Below, one piece after another: positions 7,650 to 13,201 of a stretch of 19,832 nucleotides of DNA. Source of the DNA: Chromatiales bacterium (lineage in GTDB: Bacteria > Pseudomonadota > Gammaproteobacteria > UBA6429 > Thiohalophilaceae); the NCBI GenBank assembly GCA_024641465.1, contig JAHEDB010000006.1, forward strand, positions 1 to 19,832, written 5' to 3'. The notes below the pieces were generated by a model. The model was not told the origin of the DNA, ran no database searches, and was given only the letters and a program-made list of their open reading frames with translations. The position numbers and the translations under genes are program-made. Numbering within the stretch: position 1 is the stretch's first letter; every line of letters starts with the position of its first letter.

Positions 7650-8546
7650 TTATACCTGGCTCTGCCGCTCAAACACCTTGAGCGATTCTTCCCGGATCAG
7701 ATCCAGGCACTGTTTTTTCAGGATCAGGAATCGCTCACTGGCAATGATGTCGGTCGAGCGGGGGCGTGCTATTTCGACCTTGATATCGGCCAGGATCCGC
7801 CCCGGACTGGCGCTCATCACCACTACCCGGTCGGCGAGGAAAATCGCTTCGTCGATGTCGTGGGTGACGAACACGACAGTGATGCCAAATTCACTCCAGA
7901 TCTGTAACAGGTTCTCCTGCATGATGGTGCGCGTCTGCGCATCGAGCGCACCGAAGGGTTCGTCCATCAATAACACGTCAGGGTAATTGGCCAGGGCGCG
8001 GGCAATGCCGACACGCTGCTTCATGCCACCGGACAGGATGCCGGGATATTTATTCTCGTAGGCACTCAGGCCCACCATACCAATAAAGGTGCGCGCCAGT
8101 GACTCGGCTTCCATCTTGCCCTTGCCCGCCATCAACGGTCCGAAGGCAACGTTGTCCAACACCGTCTTCCAGGGAAACAGCGAGTGTTGCTGAAACACCA
8201 TGCCCCGATCATTGCCAGGTTTGGTGACCGGCTTGCCATCCACCAGGGCCTGACCTTTGGTTGGTTTCACAAAACCGGCGACACAATTCATCAGGGTCGA
8301 TTTACCGCAACCCGATGGCCCGAGGATGCAAACAAATTCGCCGGGGGTCACCTCCAGCGATGCGCCTTCGACGGCCAGGACACCGCTACCAAAATCAACA
8401 CTGACATCCTTTAACTGGATATGGCCCTTTTTCGCCTGGTGATGTTGCTGATGGGTTGCCGGTAAGGGCGGCAGTTGTTCGACCTTTTTAAACAACTCAT
8501 CCACATCGGATACATCAATCTGTTTTGTCGCCTGTTGCAGCATCAT
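7650..8546 (-). CDS. ABC transporter ATPase, SsuB/TauB/NrtD type
   Basis: A cytoplasmic ATPase of the nitrate/sulfonate/taurine importer class, about 298 residues. Motifs numbered from the upstream GTG are Walker A GPSGCGKST (80-88), Q-loop VFQQHSLFPW (121-130), signature LSGGM (175-179), Walker B VLLMDEPFGALD (195-206) and H-loop VFVTHD. The N terminus carries about 45 extra residues before the first strand, longer than typical SsuB. Two starts are possible: GTG at 8558, overlapping the previous stop as GTGA, or ATG at 8546 with AAGGAT just upstream. I prefer the ATG. It energises the permease encoded at 9244-10140. The substrate cannot be derived from the ATPase. Confidence 0.9.
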   Translation of the reverse strand: MMLQQATKQIDVSDVDELFKKVEQLPPLPATHQQHHQAKKGHIQLKDVSVDFGSGVLAVEGASLEVTPGEFVCILGPSGCGKSTLMNCVAGFVKPTKGQALVDGKPVTKPGNDRGMVFQQHSLFPWKTVLDNVAFGPLMAGKGKMEAESLARTFIGMVGLSAYENKYPGILSGGMKQRVGIARALANYPDVLLMDEPFGALDAQTRTIMQENLLQIWSEFGITVVFVTHDIDEAIFLADRVVVMSASPGRILADIKVEIARPRSTDIIASERFLILKKQCLDLIREESLKVFERQSQV

Positions 8547-8554
8547 GTCATCCT

Positions 8555-9244
8555 TCACCCGAGCACCGGGTATGCATTGTTATTCGTGTTTTCAATCAAT
8601 AGCGCCGAGTCCCGCAGACGCCGGGCCTGTTGCACGACGACCCACATCATCACCAGCATGCCGCTGAAGGTCAGCAGCTTGCCGATGGGTTCGATCCACA
8701 GCGCCAGCGAGGCGGACATGCCCAGCATGGACAAGGCCACCACCCAGGAGGGTGTGGCGCAACACACCACCCAGGTCAGGGTGACGCTGGTCAGGCCGAC
8801 CAGGCCGGAACCAATCCCGGCCAGGGTCACGCTGCTCTTGTGTGGCATCTGGCAATAGAGGTTTTTTGAATATGTGGAGAGGGCGGCAAACATCCCGAGC
8901 AACAGACCGATCACGATGACGGGGATCATCTTTAAGGGCAGGATCATGTAGCTCCAGGTCGCGACACCGTAATAGCGTGGATTCTTGTAGCCGGCCTCCA
9001 GCCAGGGCTCATCAAACATGATCGGCACGGCATCGAGCAGGGATGGTGTACCGCTCAGGACCTGCGCATAGTTATGCAGCACATCGTGCACCGTCAGGTA
9101 ATTGGGGATCTCGGCAAAGCGCAGCATCGATGCCGCCAGGATCAACAGGTAATAGAGCAGCACGAATCCCAGGCTGATCGACACCAGCATGCGCCACTTG
9201 GCACGCAAGGCCTGTCTGACGACATTAAGTTCGACGGCCGCCAT
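8555..9244 (-). CDS. Multi-pass membrane protein of unknown family
   Basis: A 229-residue integral membrane protein. Hydrophobic segments lie at about 19-41, 100-122, 138-160, 165-187 and 190-206. A periplasm-sized loop of about 58 residues (42-99) separates the first two. I cannot find the EAA-G-I-LP coupling loop required of an ABC permease, so it is probably not the second half of the permease pair. A vicinal cysteine pair (C161-C162) sits at the end of a membrane segment, a feature also seen in some metal transporters. The gene is tightly embedded: its ATG overlaps the permease stop by one base (TGATG) and its stop overlaps the ATPase GTG. That implies a fixed partnership with the transporter. 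I do not recognise the family. Confidence 0.7.
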   Translation of the reverse strand: MAAVELNVVRQALRAKWRMLVSISLGFVLLYYLLILAASMLRFAEIPNYLTVHDVLHNYAQVLSGTPSLLDAVPIMFDEPWLEAGYKNPRYYGVATWSYMILPLKMIPVIVIGLLLGMFAALSTYSKNLYCQMPHKSSVTLAGIGSGLVGLTSVTLTWVVCCATPSWVVALSMLGMSASLALWIEPIGKLLTFSGMLVMMWVVVQQARRLRDSALLIENTNNNAYPVLG

Positions 9245-10140
9245 CAGTGTTCACTCTCTTTCCAGCGCAGGAAGGGTTTGGAGGCCTGTTTGACCAACTG
9301 GGTCGATAAGGTCCCCAGCGCGCCGATCACCAGCATACCGATGATGATCTTGGGATATTCCACCAGGGTGTAAGAGTTCCAGGTGAAGTAGCCGATGCCG
9401 TATTGACCGCTGATGATCTCGCCGGCGAGCAGGGAGAACCATGACACGCCCATGCCGATGGCCAGTCCGGCCATGATGCTCGGCAAGGCCCCCGGCAGAA
9501 TCACATGCCAGAGGATCGCCCGGTTACTGGCGCCGAGTGAGTTGGCCGCGCGCACCAGGTTTTCCGGTGTCTGCTCCACACCGTGCATGGTGTTGAGCAC
9601 GATCGGGAAGAAGGCGCCGAGAAAGGTAATATAGATAATGCTCGATTCCTCGGTCGGCATCATCAGGATGGCGAGAGGGATCCAGGCCACCGCCGGGATC
9701 GGCCGCAGGATCTCGATATAGGAGATAAAGACATCCTCGACCACCCGAAAACGCCCCATGAAGATCCCCAGACTGACACCGAGTACCGAGGCCAGGGCAA
9801 AGCCGATCACGATGCGTCGCATGCTGACCAGGATATGCGTGTAAAATACCCCACTGCCGAGCAATGAGGTAAATTCCGACCAGACCACCATCGGTGTCGG
9901 AATATTTTCAAAATTGATAATAAAGTGAAATGCAAAGGTCGATGCCATGTGCCACAAGACAATCGCCAGCACGATGGCCAGACTGCGTATCACGTAGCGC
10001 TGTAGAAAAAATCTCTTTAAATGAAACATCATGTCATTGACTACTTTTGACTGTTGAGGATGATGACCCTGGCTGCCCGTGCCAGTGGCCAGCCCCATGG
10101 TCGGCGAATCAAACAATGCTGTATCGCTCACTCTTTCCAT
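9244..10140 (-). CDS. ABC transporter permease, SsuC/TauC/NrtB type
   Basis: An inner-membrane permease of the nitrate/sulfonate/taurine importer class, about 298 residues. The conserved cytoplasmic coupling loop is clear: AANSLGASNRAILWHVILPG, the EAA-type motif that contacts the ATPase, followed by SLLAGEIISG. About six hydrophobic segments follow a polar N-terminal extension of roughly 38 residues. The frame opens with GTG at 10149, but the ATG at 10140 has GGTGG five bases upstream and is preferred; a shorter start at MMFHLKRFF is also possible. The stop overlaps the next start by one base. It is 66-76 bases downstream of the binding-protein gene, across a hairpin. As the only EAA-bearing permease here, it probably acts as a homodimer. 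Confidence 0.88.
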   Translation of the reverse strand: MERVSDTALFDSPTMGLATGTGSQGHHPQQSKVVNDMMFHLKRFFLQRYVIRSLAIVLAIVLWHMASTFAFHFIINFENIPTPMVVWSEFTSLLGSGVFYTHILVSMRRIVIGFALASVLGVSLGIFMGRFRVVEDVFISYIEILRPIPAVAWIPLAILMMPTEESSIIYITFLGAFFPIVLNTMHGVEQTPENLVRAANSLGASNRAILWHVILPGALPSIMAGLAIGMGVSWFSLLAGEIISGQYGIGYFTWNSYTLVEYPKIIIGMLVIGALGTLSTQLVKQASKPFLRWKESEH

Positions 10141-10177
10141 CCTGACCACCCGTTAAACATTTTGTTTTGTCTGGTTT

Positions 10178-10207
10178 GTTGCGGCCGGAGCTGCCACCGG
10201 CCGCAAC
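10178..10207 (-). promoter_or_regulatory. GC-rich hairpin between binding-protein and permease genes
   Basis: A perfect 11-bp stem, GTTGCGGCCGG (10178-10188) and CCGGCCGCAAC (10197-10207), with an 8-base loop, lies 8 bases after the binding-protein stop. No T-run follows on the minus strand, so it is more likely a 3-prime mRNA-stabilising or partial-termination hairpin. Such elements keep binding-protein levels above permease levels in ABC operons. Confidence 0.6.
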
Positions 10208-10215
10208 GATATTAC

Positions 10216-11616
10216 TTACTGCATGGCAAGTCTGAGGGTAGCCTGCCCATCACGGCCACGATTGGCAGCAAACTTCATGGCGTCCTCGATCTGGGTCACC
10301 TTGCCGCCGGTCTTACCGGCAAAGGCATCGGCATCGGGTTTGCGCATGAATGCCGTCATCACACCTTTCTTGTCCTTGACATAAAACGCCACCTTGCCAA
10401 ACAGTTTCAGACCGGTGCTCTTGTCGTAGACATAACTGGACAGTAACTTGCCTTCAGCCTGATATTTTTTGGCGGCAGTAAGCATGGCCTTGACACTCTT
10501 GTAGGTGATAATGCCCTTGTCGGCATGCCAGATCTCGGCCGGTGGCAGCTTGGTAAATTCCTTGGCCGGGTCATGTATCACCTTCTTATCCTTGGCGTAG
10601 TCCAGCTTCATGTCGGCATAGGCCTGTTTGATGTAGGTTTCGTCGATCCATTTTTTGAAATCGAGTGGTGGGATCTGCTTTTCACGCGCCAGCACCTTGT
10701 GATCAAATTCCAGGGCCTCGATCCACTTGGGTTTGATGGTCGGGTCGAGGGTCAAGGTGCCGCCCTTGCTGAAGTACAGGTACTGCACCTCTTTTTCCAC
10801 ACCGGTCCATTTCTCCAGCATGGTCGCCGCCATCACCGGGTCCTTGCGCACCCAGTCACCGGCCGCAATCACCGCCTTGAGGAAGGCCACCACGACCTCC
10901 GGATATTTTTCGGCATAGTCCTTACGCACTACGACGCCGTGCAGGTAAGGCACCTTGGCCTCACTGCCGTCATAGATCTTGCGGCCGGTACCGCGGAACT
11001 CCATGATCTCGGACCAGGGACAAAAATCTGCGTGGGCATCGATCTTGCCCTGCGCGATATTCGCCGCGCCGACAGGCGGACTCTGGTTCTTGATGTCGAC
11101 CTTGCCGCTCATGCCCATGTCATCCAGGGCCTTGAGGGTCATGCCCCAGGCCGCACTGCCCACCGGCACGGAAATCGATTTGCCCTGTAGATCCTTGAAG
11201 CTGTAAATATCCGACTTGACCGGCACCACGACCGCATTGCCAGAGCCGTGGATGTTGTAACCGGTACCGGCCACATACAGGGTCTCGAGTGATTTTGTTT
11301 CCTGGAACTTGGCGCCGTTGACGATCAGCGGATAATCCCCCATCACGCCGAAATCGAGTTTATTGGCCAGCATCTGGTTGGTGATCGGTGAACCGGATGA
11401 ATAGTCCTTCCAGTCAAATTCATATTTGACGTCGGCGTATTTGCCGGTCTTGGGCAGATACTTCTGCACCAGGCCGAGTTCCTTGATAATGATCCCCGCC
11501 GAATAGGTATCGGTACATTTGCTTTGATGACCGACGGCGATACGTATCGTCTCGGCCTGAGACTGGCTGCTTAACCCTAATAGCAGGCCAGTGATCAACA
11601 CCATGCTTTTGCTCAT
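10216..11616 (-). CDS. ABC substrate-binding protein fused to a NosL-like domain
   Basis: A 466-residue periplasmic protein with a signal peptide (MSKSMVLITGLLLGLSSQSQA, cleavage likely after residue 22). Residues about 23-350 are a SsuA/TauA/NrtA-like solute-binding domain (RIAVGHQSKCTDTYSAGI, LANKLDFGVMGDYPLIVNG, ISVPVGSAAWGMTLKAL, NIAQGKIDAHADF). Residues about 358-460 resemble the C-terminal half of NosL, the copper chaperone of nitrous oxide reductase: KGIITYKSVKAML, the GKVAFYVKD strand, and MRKPDADAFAGKTGGKV. The N-terminal cysteine/methionine copper site of NosL is not seen. The fusion makes the protein about 110 residues longer than a usual binding protein. It is the first gene of the cluster, with GAGGTG before the ATG. 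The ligand is unknown. Confidence 0.85.
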   Translation of the reverse strand: MSKSMVLITGLLLGLSSQSQAETIRIAVGHQSKCTDTYSAGIIIKELGLVQKYLPKTGKYADVKYEFDWKDYSSGSPITNQMLANKLDFGVMGDYPLIVNGAKFQETKSLETLYVAGTGYNIHGSGNAVVVPVKSDIYSFKDLQGKSISVPVGSAAWGMTLKALDDMGMSGKVDIKNQSPPVGAANIAQGKIDAHADFCPWSEIMEFRGTGRKIYDGSEAKVPYLHGVVVRKDYAEKYPEVVVAFLKAVIAAGDWVRKDPVMAATMLEKWTGVEKEVQYLYFSKGGTLTLDPTIKPKWIEALEFDHKVLAREKQIPPLDFKKWIDETYIKQAYADMKLDYAKDKKVIHDPAKEFTKLPPAEIWHADKGIITYKSVKAMLTAAKKYQAEGKLLSSYVYDKSTGLKLFGKVAFYVKDKKGVMTAFMRKPDADAFAGKTGGKVTQIEDAMKFAANRGRDGQATLRLAMQ

Positions 11617-11655
11617 AACACACCTCTATATCCAAAGTTGAAGTCCCCTGCCGCG

Positions 11656-11669
11656 ACACTTGTTATAAC
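11656..11669 (+). promoter_or_regulatory. Putative GntR operator in the transporter leader
   Basis: ACACTTGTTATAAC contains the perfect palindrome GTTATAAC (11662-11669). It matches the site upstream of the GntR gene in 12 of 14 bases, in the opposite orientation relative to transcription. If the sigma-54-like promoter at 11705-11720 is used, this site lies at about +25 to +38, a position where a bound repressor could block elongation. Confidence 0.5.
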
Positions 11670-11704
11670 TAGCCAGTTCATGTTGCGGCGCTATGTTTAT
11701 GAAT

Positions 11705-11720
11705 TGCATAGCCTGTGCCA
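11705..11720 (-). promoter_or_regulatory. Sigma-54-type -24/-12 promoter of the transporter operon
   Basis: On the minus strand the sequence reads TGGCACAGGCTATGCA. The GG at -24 and GC at -12 have exact spacing, with one deviation (ATGC for TTGC) from the TGGCAC-N5-TTGC consensus. Predicted transcription start is near 11694, giving a leader of about 77 bases. A TGT-N10-ACA site lies about 95 bases upstream of that start. Confidence 0.55.
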
Positions 11721-11742
11721 GACATGGGCATTCACGATTTAC

Positions 11743-11756
11743 TTGATCTAAATCAT
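11743..11756. promoter_or_regulatory. FNR/ANR/DNR-type box
   Basis: TTGATCTAAATCAT matches the FNR-family consensus TTGAT-N4-ATCAA in 9 of 10 defined bases. It is centred about 56 bases upstream of the predicted sigma-54 start, between that promoter and the NifA-type site. It suggests oxygen- or nitric-oxide-responsive control, perhaps from a second promoter. Confidence 0.5.
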
Positions 11757-11780
11757 TGTATTTGCATGCCTTCTATCGAT

Positions 11781-11796
11781 TGTCGTATATCAAACA
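11781..11796. promoter_or_regulatory. NifA-type upstream activator site (TGT-N10-ACA)
   Basis: TGTCGTATATCAAACA is an exact TGT-N10-ACA match at about -95 relative to the predicted sigma-54 start. The motif alone is common by chance (about one per 4 kb), so the support is its position behind a -24/-12 element. Confidence 0.4.
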
Positions 11797-11947
11797 AAAT
11801 CTATATAAGACCACGGCATGTGCCGAGTTGGTGCATAGCAAAATAATATGCACTGTAATTAGTCGGGTATTAAAACAGGGAGGTGATACAAGTAAGATAA
11901 GCTGTATTAAACGAAGATATTCGGTGCGGCAACACTACAGCTTGAGC

Positions 11948-12112
11948 TAAGGGTCCTGGTCGAAATAATGTTTACATTCGGCCGTACCTGGGCCATCACT
12001 GCTGTGTTGCGTTTCTTGCTAAGGACCCGGCCATTAGCTGCGAAACGCGCCTTGCATTGATGGCCCAGGCACAACCTCGGTGTTGACAACATTATTTTGA
12101 CCAGGACCCTAA
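11948..12112. mobile_element. MITE-like palindromic element with about 23-bp inverted ends
   Basis: The ends, 11950-11972 and 12088-12110, are inverted repeats agreeing in 22 of 23 positions (left end begins GGGTCCTGGTC, right end finishes GACCAGGACCC). Nested inner pairs share almost the same axis: CCTGGGCCATCA 11987-11998 with 12058-12069, GCGTTTC 12009-12015 with 12042-12048, and GCTAA 12018-12022 with 12034-12038. A TAA flanks each side (11948-11950 and 12110-12112), consistent with a 3-bp target duplication like that of some IS5-group elements. There is no transposase frame, so it is non-autonomous. It sits a few bases after the stop of the gene downstream of nifF. Confidence 0.7.
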
Positions 12113-12114
12113 GG

Positions 12115-12465
12115 TCAGTCAGACAATTCCGTGGGAATGATATTGAGATTTAACTCGATGATTTCGGCAAGATGTTCAAAGGAGACATCTTCAAAAGAAA
12201 CCGGGTAATTGAGCGGAAAGGGCGGCGCCACCAGCGGGTATTCGACGTGCACACCATAGCGACCAGCGGCGTGGCCGTAGGTGTAGACATAGACCCGCAC
12301 GGCGGGGTCATGCCTGTGCATCAGACTGATGGCCCGTTCATGGCATTGTTCATCGCCATTGACGACTAGCCCGCCCTCACCGAAATGGTCAAACAACAGG
12401 ATCAGCAGGTGCTTGATGGTCTCGTCCTTTTGCAGACCCCACACCTGACGTACCGATTCAAGCAT
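12115..12465 (-). CDS. Uncharacterised protein translationally coupled to nifF
   Basis: A 116-residue soluble protein that I do not recognise. It has no signal peptide, membrane segment or cofactor motif. Visible features are a hydrophobic ETIKHLLILLFDHFGEGGLVV core, a histidine-rich middle (CHERAISLMHRHDP) and a proline-rich VEYPLVAPPFPLNYPV stretch. The chosen ATG at 12465 overlaps the nifF stop by 8 bases (ATGCTTGA), which implies coupled translation and a role linked to the flavodoxin or to nitrogen fixation. An earlier in-frame ATG at 12519 would lie well inside nifF and is less likely. It is the last gene of the nif accessory operon, just before the MITE-like element. Confidence 0.7.
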   Translation of the reverse strand: MLESVRQVWGLQKDETIKHLLILLFDHFGEGGLVVNGDEQCHERAISLMHRHDPAVRVYVYTYGHAAGRYGVHVEYPLVAPPFPLNYPVSFEDVSFEHLAEIIELNLNIIPTELSD

Positions 12466-13000
12466 GCACGGCCAGTAGTTCAGATTTGACCTGTTCCAGC
12501 CAGCCGGCAACCCGCTCATCCGTCACGAGAGGTTGATTGCCATGGTCGATCACCAGGCCGATGAATTTGCCATCGACCACCGCCCTGGATTCGCTGAACT
12601 CATAACCCTCCGTCGGCCAGTCCCCGACGATGGTCGCACCGGCCTGTTTTAACGCGCTATAGAGTTCAAACATACCATTGGCAAAGCGATGGCCGTATTT
12701 GTTCTGGTCGCCCAGGCCATACAGGGCGATCACCTTGCCCGACAGGTCGTGGGCACACAACTGCGGCAGAAACTCCTCCCAACTGCCGTCTTTCACGCCG
12801 GTGGTCTGACTGGGTAACAGCCCCTCACCATAGGTGGGCGTACCGAGGATCAGGGCGTCATAGGCCAGCATGTCCTCGACGCTGATCCGGTTGACGTTGA
12901 GTGGTTTAGCGGCCACATCCCCCAGAATTTTGGCCATCTTCTTCGCCATCAAACGGGTCGTGCCACTGTCGGTACCGAAAAAAATGCCTATCTCTGCCAT
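12458..13000 (-). CDS. nifF: Nif-associated flavodoxin
   Basis: A 180-residue long-chain flavodoxin. The FMN phosphate loop is GTDSGTTR (9-16). The flavin-flanking loops are LGTPTYGEG (52-60) and YGLGDQNKYGHRF (94-106), followed by DWPTEGYEFSESRAVVDGKFIGLVID. Flavodoxins of this type carry single electrons in the cytoplasm; NifF donates to nitrogenase Fe protein (NifH). The assignment to NifF rather than a general flavodoxin rests on its place after nifM-clpX, the same order as in Azotobacter. AGGAA lies upstream of the ATG. It is separated from clpX by a 201-base gap that holds a palindromic repeat, and its stop overlaps the next gene. Confidence 0.9.
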   Translation of the reverse strand: MAEIGIFFGTDSGTTRLMAKKMAKILGDVAAKPLNVNRISVEDMLAYDALILGTPTYGEGLLPSQTTGVKDGSWEEFLPQLCAHDLSGKVIALYGLGDQNKYGHRFANGMFELYSALKQAGATIVGDWPTEGYEFSESRAVVDGKFIGLVIDHGNQPLVTDERVAGWLEQVKSELLAVHA

Positions 13001-13073
13001 TTAATTTATTCCTATACTGTTATGCTTTATTCAAAGTTTCAATACAATGCAGGACTCAACGTTTTTTGTTACC

Positions 13074-13187
13074 GTCATTGCGAGGCAACATTGAAAATAA
13101 CTGTTTTCAATGTTGATGCGGCAATCTCCCGCTATTGTGCTCAAATCGTGAGATTGCTTCGTCGCTAAATACACTCCTCGCAATGAC
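13074..13187. repeat. Dispersed-type palindromic repeat between clpX and nifF
   Basis: The outer arms GTCATTGCGAGG (13074-13085) and CCTCGCAATGAC (13176-13187) are perfect 12-bp inverted repeats. Inside are an 11-bp stem, AACATTGAAAA (13087-13097) with TTTTCAATGTT (13104-13114), and an 8-bp pair, GCAATCTC (13121-13128) with GAGATTGC (13150-13157). The GTCATTGCGAGG...GCAATCTC wording is familiar from dispersed repeats in many bacteria. No T-run follows, so it is not a simple terminator. Confidence 0.7.
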
Positions 13188-13201
13188 ACGCATGTATTGT
13201 G

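Noticed and set aside
8555..9244. Calling this gene the second ABC permease
   Set aside because: No EAA-G-I-LP loop could be found, unlike the clear motif in the gene before it.
11877..11886. GGGAGGTGAT, an almost ideal Shine-Dalgarno on the plus strand
   Set aside because: No start codon follows at a usable distance and no open frame is convincing; probably chance or a relic.
13087..13114. Hairpin as a terminator between clpX and nifF
   Set aside because: No T-run follows on the minus strand, and the stem is nested in a larger dispersed-type repeat.
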